The translations under genes and the position numbers were made by a program. From Mesotaenium endlicherianum (taxonomy: Eukaryota; Streptophyta; Zygnematophyceae; Zygnematales; Mesotaeniaceae): 49,484 bases of DNA. Under the pieces are notes generated by a model, which made no database searches, was not told where the DNA came from, and worked only from the letters and a program-made list of their open reading frames with translations. How positions within the stretch are numbered: the first letter of the stretch is position 1; every line of letters begins with the position of its first letter. Below are positions 12,701-22,233 of the stretch, piece by piece. Location of the stretch: positions 85,239-134,722 of the forward strand of contig WELA01009360.1 in NCBI GenBank assembly GCA_009602735.1, written 5' to 3'.

Positions 12701-13709
12701 CACAAGGTCACGCATGCATGACTCTCGCGGCACGCGAATGCGCCCGTGCCTCCTCTCCCCCCTTCCGCCTTTTCAAAAGCATGCGTCTGCCGGCCGCCAC
12801 CAAGCACATCAACTCAGCACTTCCTCATCACCCTTCTCTACGCCACTACTGCATGAGCCCCCCCCCGCGTGTGCACACGCGGGGGGAGCAAGAGAGAAGG
12901 GGGAGGGGGGAAGGTGTGCAAGTACGGGGGCGGAGGAAAAGGGGGGGAGGGGAAGTGGGAACAAGAGGGGAGCGAAGGGGGAGAGGGGGAGAGGGTGAGC
13001 GGGATGGGGAGGGGAGTGAGGAGGAGGAGGAAGAGGAGGATGAGGAAGATGNCATCGTGGCAGGCAGGAGACAGTATGGGACGGCGTGGGCATGGGCATG
13101 GGCGGGGCATGGGCGGGGCGTGCCTGTTCCAAGGAGGCGTGCTTCTCCCCGAGCTGCTGCGTGGACGCCTGGCTGCTCTTTTTGAGCTCCTCCACCTGCT
13201 TCCTCAGCCCGAAGCACTCCTCCTTCATGTACGACGCCTGAGCTTGCATCCCCCCCCCCCCCCCCCCCCCCTTGCCCCCCCGAATCCCTTCCTCCAGGGT
13301 AAAAGCGACAGGCAATGACAACCGAGCAGCTGCGACCGCACACACCAATGGGGGAGCAGCACGCTGGCAACACGGGTGTCCGTTTCGTGCGCGACCAACG
13401 AGTCTGTCTGGGGCTACCAGGGAGAGCTGACAGCTGGCAGCTCGATCGGCTCCAGGCTCAAATGGCTCCAGGCTCAATCGGCTTCCATGCAGGCTCAAGC
13501 GCTTTCTTTCTCCCACCTTAGGTTGGATGAAGGGAGGGGTCGGTGGGGTAGAGAGAAGGGGGTGGTGGGGGAGGGGGGGAGGAAGTCAGAGAGGGTGGGG
13601 ATTAAAGGACAAAAAATTGTCTCGCCAGGGCACAGAGGTGAGGGAGGGAGAGAGCCAGATGCTGGGGAAGCAGGGAGACATGAGGCGGGAGAGAGACAAA
13701 GAGAGCCCC

Positions 13710-13745
<36 letters not shown>

Positions 13746-14604
13746 TGTGGAAGGGCGGGTGTACGCCTTAGGAGGAGGGAGTTGGGGGAGAGGGGGGGGG
13801 GGCTGGGGCTGACCGTGGCGGATGATCTCAAAGTTGGGGTGGCCGAGCCAGTGCTTGAGGTTGTCCTTGGAGCCCGTGAAGAAATTGTCCACCACGATCA
13901 CCTGCGTGCGTACGCGCATGCGTGCGTGCATGCGTGCATCGTGTTGAGCCCGGTAAGCGTGCCAAACGTGGGAAGCGTGTGCTGTGCATAGAAAGTGCGC
14001 CGAGCGTGTGAAACGTGCCGAGTACGCGAGGCGTGCTGAGTGTGGTCATTGTATGCTGCCTGCCAAGCGTATGTACGTGTGTCGAGCTTATTTATGCGCG
14101 CTTCAGCACGCTAAGCCAGCATTTAAGTGCGCTCGTCAGCCAGTATGCCCATGCCGGCGAGCAAGCGCAGCGCGGGGGGGCAAGCGAGCGGCCGCCCGCT
14201 GCGCTGGTGCTGGCGCCGGCACCAACCATTGCTCACGGCGGGTGCACACCAGCCCTGCCCCGTCTGTTGACTGCGGAGGAAAGCACCATGGTGCAGAGGA
14301 GCTCCGCTGTCGCCAAGTGCCGCTATCCGCGAGAAAGGGAGAGGCGTGATGCGGTACTGGATGAGCGCAGTGAGAGGCTCAGGGGCGAGAGGACCGCTGC
14401 AAAGAAGTCTCTGCCGGGTTCCAAGCAGCTGCAGCAGCTGCAGCAGCACCAGCAGCAGCGGCAGGGGAGAAGGGGACAGGGAGGGGACAGGGGAGAGTAG
14501 GGGGGGTGGTGGGCTCAAACCTCGTGGCCGGCTTCCATGAGCCTGTCCACCAGGTGGGACCCGATGAAGCCGGCCCCTCCTGTCACCAGCACCCTCAGCT
14601 TCAT
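6745..14604 (-). CDS. UXS: UDP-glucuronate decarboxylase / UDP-xylose synthase, 11 exons visible, one missing
   Basis: NAD-dependent short-chain dehydrogenase family enzyme that turns UDP-glucuronate into UDP-xylose for cell-wall polysaccharides. Exons in transcript order: 14604-14521, 13901-13814, [missing], 12281-12217, 11221-11133, 10294-10217, 9467-9374, 8934-8868, 8412-8349, 7742-7705, 7477-7367, 6837-6745. All have GT-AG borders and the phases chain correctly. Visible motifs: Rossmann [32 protein letters not shown] with the active-site Ser/Thr and Glu, YDEGK as the catalytic Yxxx[33 protein letters not shown], and a C-terminus ending IEVKE. The exons sum to 871 nt. About 89 nt, the segment that includes the conserved YHLACPASP in relatives, is not found between 13813 and 12282. 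With it the protein would be about 319 residues, near the soluble plant UXS size. The ATG at 14604 directly follows CAG, so an upstream exon is possible. Confidence 0.93.
7622..7657. repeat. CAG microsatellite in UXS intron
   Basis: Plus-strand (CAG)n, which is CTG in the transcript, lying between the [13 protein letters not shown] exon and the following LLEPSLKW exon. Confidence 0.85.
9308..9334. repeat. CAG microsatellite in UXS intron
   Basis: Nine CAG units preceded by GCC units. It lies 40 bp past the donor of the exon ending AQAIR and reads as CTG in the UXS transcript. Confidence 0.85.
10870..10910. repeat. CAG-rich microsatellite in UXS intron
   Basis: Seven CAG units followed by interrupted copies, in the intron between the exons ending VNPIG and beginning VRSCYDEGK. 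Confidence 0.8.
11021..11040. repeat. CAG microsatellite in UXS intron
   Basis: Short pure CAG run, about 90 bp past the donor of the TSTSEVYG exon. Confidence 0.8.
11222..11253. repeat. CAG repeat abutting a UXS splice acceptor
   Basis: The repeat runs directly into the acceptor of the exon that begins at 11221. In the transcript the stretch before the AG is CTG-repeat sequence instead of an ordinary pyrimidine tract. Confidence 0.8.
11757..11776. repeat. Poly(C) tract in UXS intron
   Basis: About 20 consecutive C on the plus strand (G-run in the transcript). Such tracts are common sites of assembly trouble. Confidence 0.85.
12053..12080. repeat. GGC microsatellite in UXS intron
   Basis: About nine consecutive CGG units between the exon starting TIKTNVMG and the TSTSEVYG exon. 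Confidence 0.85.
13052..13270 (-). other. Coiled-coil exon-like stretch where the missing UXS exon should be
   Basis: Between UXS exons at 13814 and 12281, the minus strand from about 13248 to 13126 reads as a charged heptad-like stretch with [20 protein letters not shown] and [12 protein letters not shown]. It is unrelated to UXS. It is bounded by an n at 13052 on one side and a poly(C) tract (about 13251-13270) on the other. I infer a piece of a different gene misjoined at low-complexity borders, or a chance open frame. I cannot name a family. Confidence 0.45.
13713..13744. repeat. GT microsatellite in UXS intron
   Basis: About sixteen GT dinucleotides on the plus strand, in the intron after the exon ending FEIIRH. 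Confidence 0.9.
13905..14070. repeat. CGTG-rich minisatellite in UXS intron 1
   Basis: Degenerate units of about 9-10 bp built on GCGTGCCRA (for example AAGCGTG, AAACGTG, GAGCGTG) repeat more than ten times across the first intron, starting beside the acceptor at 13902. Confidence 0.55.
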
Positions 14605-16590
14605 CTGCTTCCGTTTCCAAGGGCAGGCAGGCGCATGTACCCCACCAATTCACACGTCCCCCCCCCCAAAAAAAAACACCCACACACACACCAGACACGC
14701 AAGAGCATGAGCATGCACGTAGGATACGCGAGATGAAGGCCCCCCCAGTTGAGCAGGGTGCTCGCACACACACAGAGACACACACACACACAGAGACACG
14801 TGTGCGCGCGCACACACACAAAACACACGCACAAGACACATACGCGCGCACACGCGCGAGTATGCGCGCGCCCATGTGCCTGCAGGCAGCAGAGTATACG
14901 AGGTTGCTACCCCACTTCTGAGCAGTGCGAGCGGCACCCTGCACTCAGTAGCCCCTCCCTGACCAGACTCTGCACCTTCCCCTTGGACCCCGTGCCTCAA
15001 CTGGCACCCTGCACCACATAATGCCTACCCTGTAGCCCCGCAGTAGAAGATCGGCAACTTATTTGGACCCTGAGCCCCTATTGGCACCCTGCACTAGTAG
15101 CCCCCCCCCCCCCAACTTCCTGGTGACGAATAGTGCACCGGCTTTGCGCCGTCTTTGGACCGTGACGCTCAACGTGCTCGCATGAGAAAAGTGCTCACTT
15201 GTTGGACTCGGCACTCACGCCTTTGTCTGCGCTCAACTTCCGGGCAAGTGGGAGGCGCCCCCGCCCACTCTATGCTCGCCATTGCTCGCTCTGTATGCGG
15301 CTGTAAGCTCACTTCCCGCCTCTCCCATCGACATGACTGCTCTTTCCCTTTTTGATGCGACTGGCTGTAGGTAGTCTCTGAGAGGGCGGAGGGAGGAGCT
15401 TCTTATTTTGGGAAGAAAAATGTTTTACAGGAAGAGGACATTCCTTTCATCTTTTTCTTTCTGTCATTACGGACGTTCCCATCTACCAACTTAGCTGGAG
15501 CTGGAGCTTCAGATTAGGACGTCCCGTGCCTCGTGTCTGACCTCATTCAGATACCAAAAAGGGCTAACCACATTGGTGGGCCTCAGTTGTTGAGAACATG
15601 CCAAAGTTACTCGTCTACAAATAACTTTACACCAAGTCAGCGTAGGACGCTTCATTCGACAAGAGAAGACCCGTGTTATTCAAGGAAAAAGACAAGAAGA
15701 CATATATCGTCTTGCATATCACCGACGCATATCTTGCTTTCGATTGTCAATGCCCATGATTTTCAGAAGATGTCTCATAGAGGCTATGTCACATTTTTTA
15801 GCGTAGATTTTCATGAGAGCCCGGAGTATTTTTTAGCCTGTCAGCAGCAGCTATTATGCAGCGATATGCAAATAACCTAAAGAAACACATAGGCTTCGCA
15901 ATTTGGTTCCGCTTAGATGAAAACACACAGTTCAAGAAACAAAAGTACCTTGGAATATTTGGATAAGCGATGTGGAGAAGGGGCACGAGGTGTTCTCGCT
16001 TCTCCGTTGTCGTTCATCTTAACACAATTGCTGGTTCCGCAACTTTATGTATCTCACCGGTGTGCGAAGAAGAAACACCCGAGTGTTTTGACTGCTTCGA
16101 CCATCAAAATCTGTGAAGCCTACGCAACATGCAAAGTTAGGATCAATTCCAAACTCCTACATTGGGCAAACGCGTTCGAATATGGTGCTAAGTTTGTTAA
16201 AATTTAGACTGCATGCAATTTAAACTAGCACAAGTCGTAGAATTAAGCCAGTCGGGGAGCTCACGACTGTAGCAGTACCTGTCTCCGGTTCCAACTGCCT
16301 GCCTCCAGCTGCTAGTTGCTTCCAACCACTTCCAACTGTCCGACACCGTCCGACACTACCCAACAGTTTTTGGAGCCATCGCTCCGTCAAGAACTGTAAA
16401 GAACTGCCTGCAACCGTCGCCCAGCTGCTGCTGATTATGAAGGACGTTGACATATATTTACATCGTACATCCTTCCGCACCATTTGGGGGGTGAACTTGC
16501 GTACATTCTGCCAAACTTGAGAGTTTTTATATTTATTCAAACTTCTTTACGAAACTTGAAACACATTGAATGTTGTCGCGACTGCAATAC
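14605..16590. other. Upstream flank of UXS, no gene recognised
   Basis: This holds either the UXS promoter and 5' UTR or further 5' introns. The phrase GGCACCCTGCAC recurs at about 14933, 15003 and 15083 with similar flanks (GGACCC upstream, AGTAGCCC downstream), making a loose repeat of 70-80 bp. After 15400 the sequence is ordinary mixed-composition DNA with no open frame I can support. Confidence 0.5.
14764..14840. repeat. CA-rich microsatellite
   Basis: Interrupted CA runs mixed with CG dinucleotides, upstream of the first visible UXS exon. Confidence 0.8.
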
Positions 16591-18051
16591 ACTTGAAGGT
16601 ACCGCAAGTGCAGCGCAAGTCACGGCCGCCCAGGTACGGAAAGTAAGCGTTGACTCACCGACCAAAGGACTGAATTATCTCGGTCAGCGAATATGTCGAA
16701 GTCGTTATCACTGTCAAAGTGGTCACGACACGTCAAACACCAAGCATGGATGGGGATTTGGACGGAGTAGTCAGCCGAAAGGCCAAGGGCCTGGAAATAG
16801 CAATGAGCCAGCCCAACAAGTAAGGTACTAATCAATTGATTATCTAAGCCGAGTACAGCAGGGATGTTGCAGAGGCGTTGTGGGCCACCTCGGCCAAGAC
16901 CCTCGAGTGACTAGCCACGGCTTGAGCGTTCATCTCAAACGCTGCCAGCCGCCAGCCACTTAGGCGTGGTTGCCAGCTGAAAGGCTAAGCAATCACGCGC
17001 GACAGTCACAAGGCATGCATGCATGCTAAGTGACAACTTCTAAAGTTGTTTGAGGGCTGCTAGGTAAGGACGGCATGCAAGCTAGGCGCCGTGACTAAGC
17101 ACTGGCATTCTCGAGAGAGGATAATGTGTGGTGCTTGTGAAAGGCACGAGTCCTACCCGAAGCTGCCTCATTGTTGCTCGCATCGTCGTCAAGGAAGCTG
17201 AAGGAGCACAAGTGCAGAAGGAAAGGAGAAGAAGGAGCGCGAAGAAGAAGGAGTTCCCAAGGCCACAGAAGCGCCGAGACGCCACGCTTCTGCCAACGCT
17301 GGAAGATTTCTTCTCAAGTGTATCATAGAAAGGTTAGACCTCAGGAGTTTCCAAGAGGGGATCTCGCTGGTAGAAAGTAGAGAGCTGCATAATAGAATCT
17401 GTCAGGAGATTAGCACAGAATCGGGTCAAGCACCACAAGCGTGCGAAAGCCACTTAAAATGGAGAGTGCTGTGTTAGTTTCCAAGTTCTCAGAAGTCTCA
17501 ATTGTCGAATTGCTGATAGCAAGAGTAGTATTAACAAGTATAGCTCTCAGTGAAGAAGTGAGTGAGCTCAGCCAAACAGTGAAAAACCTTTAAGGCGCGG
17601 TGTTTGAAGAGCTCAGACCAGGCCAGCGTAGATGTGCAATTTCGGAGTTTTGTAAGCTGTGACTTTGTGAAAGCTAAGCGAAAACCTTGAAGGGCGATTT
17701 TCTCTGAATCTGGCATTGCCTGTTAAGCTGCTTAGACGTGATTTTTGCAAATTACAAACTTGTTCATTCTGTAAACCCTCAACTTGGGCAAAAGCATGTG
17801 TGGAAGTAAGACGCTTTTGTCCTACTTGTAAGGGAAACAAAGGATAAGCTAACTTTTTGAAAATTTCTATTAAGTGTTGGTAGTGTGGAATGAGGAACTA
17901 GTTGAGCATGGGAAGCACTGAGTGTGGGATACTTCACCGCATGATGCAAGTGCAGGAAGACCAGGAATGGGTCAACCCCCATCTGGTCTGCCACCGACAC
18001 ACGTGCAAAGGTCGATCAACCGGGTCGATTCCCCACGTGCAGCAATGCACC
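16590..18051. repeat. Dispersed repeat family B, left copy (first part)
   Basis: Aligns by eye, with many differences, to 43130-45390. Shared landmarks include GTTGACTCACCGACCAAA, AAAGGCTAAGCAA, AAGGAGTTCC..AAGGCCACA, TTCTCA.AAGTCTCAATTGTCGAATTG and CCGACACACGTG. The copy is cut at 18051 by the retrotransposon nest and resumes at 40159. It lacks about 800 bp present in the right copy at roughly 44400-45250. No coding content recognised; its class is unknown. Confidence 0.7.
18047..18051. repeat. Target site duplication of outer element, left (GCACC)
   Basis: GCACC directly precedes the TG of the first LTR and is found again directly after the last LTR at 40159-40163. Five bp is the usual Ty3/gypsy duplication length. 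Confidence 0.9.
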
Positions 18052-18771
18052 TGTAATGAATCAGTATGTTAGTAGATATAATGTTCATTTAAATATAATA
18101 GTTAACTTCGTTCAGCCTGCTGAACTCTAGTTAATAATTAGTCTGCTGGACTTCATATTTAATATCAGTTTAATGACTCAGCCGGAAGCAGCAGGCAGAA
18201 GTCAACTTAAGTCAGCTTGCTGACACATTCTTTGATAGCCAGCTGACTTCCGTACTCGGTAGCAGCGAACTGCCTCGATATGCATCTAAGTGTGATATGC
18301 TAGATGAATAGCCAGATGACATCCCTAGGATGGATGGCGATTCGGGATGATGGGAGATGGCGGTGGATTTGGTTAACCGAGGTCCTACCAACGTGCTTAA
18401 CTCCCGGGTAGGCGGTGCCATTGCACTGGCCGTTGAACAGTAAACTCATTTCATGTACATATGCTAGGCATTGCTCTCGAGTTCGGCATTCGGAAACGAG
18501 GCCAACTTTCTTGTACAGCTTACTGAGAGAGCTCTGAATCCATGGCGAGAAGCCATTGATACGCACTGTCTTCTAACCTTGCTTATGTATGAGTTTACTG
18601 ATTGCATTATTGATGCTAGTTTACTCGCATTTGACTTACGAGTACTATTCACTGCTAGTGTGTTGTCCTTTGCCGTTTAACCAGTTAACGAAAAATACCA
18701 TAAAGATTACTTGCTGATATAAAGATCTTTGTTAATTGTTAATCGCTTATTTGGTAAGTCGATTCATTTCA
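18052..18771 (+). repeat. LTR, outer element, left
   Basis: Starts TGTAATGAATC and ends GATTCATTTCA, so the tips form a short imperfect inverted repeat with canonical TG..CA ends. Length is 720 bp, equal to the right outer LTR. The first third is rich in CAGCTGAC/GTCAGC-like words in both orientations. A TATAAAG lies near the 3' end. Confidence 0.92.
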
Positions 18772-19129
18772 GTGGTTAACTCCCGGGTAGGCGGTGCCAT
18801 CGCACTGGCCGTTGAACAGTAAACTCATTCCATGTACATATGCTAGGCATTGCTCTCGAGTTCGGCATTCGGAAACGAGGCCAACTCTCTTGTACTGCTT
18901 ACTAAGAGAGATCTGAATCCAAGGCGAGAAACCATTGATACGCACTGTCTTCTAACCTTGCTTATGTATGAGTTTACTGATTGCATTATTGATGCTAGTT
19001 TACTCGCATTTGACTTACGAGTACTATTCACTGCTAGTGTGTTGTCCTTTGCCGTTTAACCAGTTAACGAAAAATACCATAAAGATTACTTGCTGATATA
19101 AAGATCTTTGTTAATTGTTAATCGCTTAT
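18772..19129 (+). repeat. Partial LTR (3' half) before the assembly gap
   Basis: Repeats the LTR from about its base 340 onwards (compare 18391 on) and stops a little short of the LTR end at the run of n. It follows the complete LTR directly, where a primer binding site would be expected. It is probably a misplaced contig end rather than real tandem DNA. Confidence 0.75.
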
Positions 19130-19139
19130 NNNNNNNNNN
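19130..19139. other. Assembly gap of ten n
   Basis: Ten unknown bases between a forward LTR fragment and an inverted LTR fragment. Confidence 0.99.
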
Positions 19140-19566
19140 TATGTACATGGAATGAGTTTACTGTTCAACGGTCAGTGCGATGGCACCGCCTACCCGGGAG
19201 TTAACCACGTTGGTAGGACCTCGGTTAACCAAATCCACCGCCATCTCCCATCATCCCGTAAAGCCATCCATCATAGGGATGTCATCTGGCCATTCATCTA
19301 GCATATCGTACTTAGGTGTAAGTCAAGGCAGTTCGCTGCTACCGAGTACGGAAGTCAGCTTGCTGTCAAAGAATGTGTCAGCAAGCNGAAGCTGACTTAT
19401 ATGGACTTCAGCCTGCTGCTTCCGGCTGAGTCATTAAACTGATAATTATGTAAAGTCCAGCAGACTGACTATTAACTTAAAGTTCAGCAGGCTGAACTTA
19501 NTCAAGTTTCTCGCGGATGTTGAGCAGTGGCTGGAGAACTACCCACTAATATATTGATTCATTACA
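19140..19566 (-). repeat. Inverted LTR fragment with a scrambled end
   Basis: Reverse-orientation LTR sequence runs from 19140 to 19500 with single n at 19386 and 19501. A 44-base piece of gag (19502-19545) follows, and then the outermost LTR tip (19546-19566, ending ATTCATTACA). The order suggests contig ends stitched in the wrong sequence. Confidence 0.6.
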
Positions 19567-21096
19567 GTCAGGCACACAGGTGCGCTACTGAAAGGCAGTG
19601 CCGCAGACTGGTGGCTTTACTGGAAAGGAGAGCGTAAGGCTCGGCAACTCGGTGACCCTACGTGGGTAGAGTTTGTCGAGAAGTTGTATGAGAAGTTTGA
19701 TGTCATCAACCAGCAGGAGAAAGCTATCTATGCAATGATCTCCCTGACACTAAAGCAGACCACTTCAGTTGCTGAGTTTGCTCAAAAGTTCTGGGAGAAC
19801 ATGATGAAGCAGCCAGACTTGCCAGAACGGTATAGGATAGCATACTTCAGGTATGGCTTGAAATCCGAAGTCTCTGGTCATTTTGCTAAGAAGAAGTATG
19901 AGAAATTGGCTGACTTGATCCAGGATGCTGATGCGTGGGATCAGCAGCAGTTCAATCACAAGCGCCAGAGTAACGCTTTGGTGTCTAAGATGGTCAAAAA
20001 GCCCCACGGTTCCTACAATGCAATTGGAGGAGACCAGGCTGAGGATGATCAGGGTGATGCGTACGAGTATGAGTATAATGCTATACAGTCTAGGGGGAGA
20101 GGTAGTTACTCTCGAGGTGGCCGTGGAAGAGGTGGTGGTAGGACTAAGCCGAGACCAGCCTCATCAAAATCCACTTGCTACCATTGCATGATTGCAGGTA
20201 GGAAGGTGAGGGCATTTGTTGACGGAGGGGCGTCACATACTTTTATCCACAAGGACTTAGTTAAGCGGCTAAGGCTGCCTATTGTCACCCAAGGGAATAG
20301 GAAAATATTCCTTGGAGATGCCTCAAGTATCCCGGGAGGAGTTATAACCAAGCCTATTGAGGTCCAGTTAGGTTCTGGCATTGCAGTTCTAACTGAAACG
20401 CTTACATTTGAGGTACTCAACACTGGCTTTTATGATCTCGTGCTAGGCAGGTCCTGGCTTAATAGACATCAAGCTGAAGTGTGTTGGAGCAGAGGTACAG
20501 TTAAAGTGAGAGGAGCCAGTGATGGGCAGAGTGACTTGGCACCCACCAGTGCTCTTCCTCNGTGACTTGGCACCCACCAGTGCTTTTCCTCTTGTCCTGT
20601 GTGGATGGCAAATGAAGGAAAAGAAGAGGCGTCCAGAAGGATGCAAGTTGCTGAATGCAATGGAGTTCGTCAAAAGCTGGAACCAGAAGGAAGACAGAAT
20701 GTTCTGTCTGCTGCTAAGAGAGGTAACTCCCCAACCTGAAGAGGTGGTGGACAAAAAGGTAAGCCCTCCGGAGCACCCTACTGCTGCAAAAATTGTTGCT
20801 CAGTACACGGTTGTATTTAATATGCCTCCAGAACTACCCCCTAAGAGGGAAGTAGATCATAGGATTGATTTATTCCCTGGGAGTCAGCCACCTTGGCAAC
20901 GCACTTATGGCTTGTCTTATGTGGAGAGCGAGGAGTTGAAAACAAAGATTGCAGAGCTTGAGGAAAATGGTTATGTTTCCCCCAGTAAATCACTTTACGG
21001 CGCACCCATCCTATTTGTTAAGAAAAAGGATGGCGGTACGCGGATGTGTGTGGATTACAGAGCCCTGAACAGAACTACAGTAAAGAACAAGTATGC
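19502..21096 (+). pseudogene. gag-protease-RT start of outer element, broken
   Basis: Encodes the Gag domain (AADWWLYWKGE, TWVEFVEKLYEKF, AEFAQKF), an Arg/Gly-rich stretch (RGRGSYSRGGRGRGGGR), half a zinc knuckle (CYHC), a retropepsin with active site [11 protein letters not shown], the spacer, and RT up to [14 protein letters not shown]. Compared with the inner copy it lacks 356 bp between two CATTGC words. That removes the knuckle end and the frameshift signal and puts Gag and protease in one frame. The LTR tip at 19546-19566 adds a stop. An n at 20562 with the same 28 bases on both sides breaks the frame artificially. RT is cut at 21096 by the inner element and resumes at 34510. Confidence 0.85.
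21092..21096. repeat. Target site duplication of inner element, left (TATGC)
   Basis: TATGC before the inner LTR, repeated at 34510-34514 after it. Joining the two sides at one copy restores the RT sequence order seen in the uninterrupted relative at 29030-29045. Confidence 0.9.
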
Positions 21097-21363
21097 TGTA
21101 ATGAATCATGATATTGGTTGATAGAATATTCATTTAAATATAACAGATAAATAAGTTCAGCCTGCTGAACTCTAGTTAACAATCAATATGCTGGACTTTA
21201 TATTTAACATCAGTTTAATGACTCAGCCGAAAGCAGCAGGCTGAAGTCAGCTTAAATCAGCTTGCTGACACATTCTTTGACAGCCAGCTGACTTCCGTAC
21301 TCGGTAGCAGCGAACTGCCTCGATATGCATCTAAGTGTGGTATGCTAGATGAATGGCCAGATG
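21097..21363 (+). repeat. LTR of inner element, 5' part only
   Basis: The first 267 bp of the LTR, ending at GGCCAGATG where the inverted element begins with TGAAATGAATC. Confidence 0.88.
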
Positions 21364-22120
21364 TGAAATGAATCAACTTACCAAATAGGCGATTAACAAT
21401 CAATAAAGATCTTTATATCAGCAAGTAATCTTGATGGTATTTTTTGTTAACTGGTTAAACGGCAAAGGACAACACACTTGCAGTGAATAATACTCGTAAG
21501 TCAAATGCCAGTAAACTAGCATCAATAATGCAAATCAGTAAACTCATACATAAGCAAGGTTAGAAGACAGTGCGTATCAATGGCTTCTCGCCTTGGATTC
21601 AGATCTCTCTCAGTAAGCTGTACAAGAGAGTTGGCCTCGTTTCCGAATGCCGAACTCGAGAGCAATGCCTAGCATATGTACATGGAATGAGTTTACTGTT
21701 CAACGGTCAGTGCGGTGGCACCGCCTACCCGGGAGTTAACCACGTTGGTAGGACCTCGGTTAACCAAATCCACCGCCATCTCCCATCATCCCNTTAACCA
21801 AATCCACCGCCATCTCTCATCATCCCAAATCGCCATCCATCATAGGGATATCATCTGGCCATTCATCTAGCATACCACACTTAGATGCATATCGAGGCAG
21901 TTCGCTGCTACCGAGTACGGAAGTCAGCTGGTTGTCAAAGAATGTGTCAGTCAGCTGACTTAAGCTGACTTCAGCCTGCTGCATCCGGCTGAGTCATTAA
22001 ACCGATCCTAAATATATAAAGTCCAGCAGACTGAATATTAACTAAAGTTCAGCAGGCTGAACTTAATTAACTATCACATTTAAATGAATATTATATCTAC
22101 TAATATACTGATTCATTACA
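21364..22120 (-). repeat. LTR of the inverted element (its 3' LTR)
   Basis: Complete LTR in reverse orientation, TGAAATGAATC at left and ATTCATTACA at right. It measures 757 bp because an n at 21793 is flanked by the same 33 bases on both sides; removing one copy gives about 723 bp, the normal size. Confidence 0.9.
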
Positions 22121-22155
22121 ATCCCTCCAACTTAACTTGTTGTCGCCTCGACAAC
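22121..22155 (-). promoter_or_regulatory. Polypurine tract and hairpin of inverted element
   Basis: In the element's sense the polypurine tract AGTTAAGTTGGAGGGAT abuts the LTR, and a perfect 7-bp stem GTTGTCG/CGACAAC with loop AGG sits just upstream (22139-22155). The tract primes plus-strand DNA synthesis; the hairpin role is unknown. Confidence 0.8.
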
Positions 22156-22233
22156 ATTAAACTGCAGGAGTCCTTATTCAGGAAACTGAACCTGACCCGC
22201 CTCTCCCAGTGACTGCCTCTTCAGCGTGTCACC

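Noticed and set aside
12232..13185. 317-codon plus-strand frame in the UXS introns
   Set aside because: Low-complexity Pro/His/Gly sequence, antisense to a real exon, and crosses an n.
18212..19059. Repeated small frames (about 62-88 residues) recurring in the window
   Set aside because: They are the LTR sequence read in several frames; they recur only because the LTR does.
20510..20600. Direct duplication within the protease-RT spacer
   Set aside because: An n lies between the two copies; it is an unmerged contig overlap.
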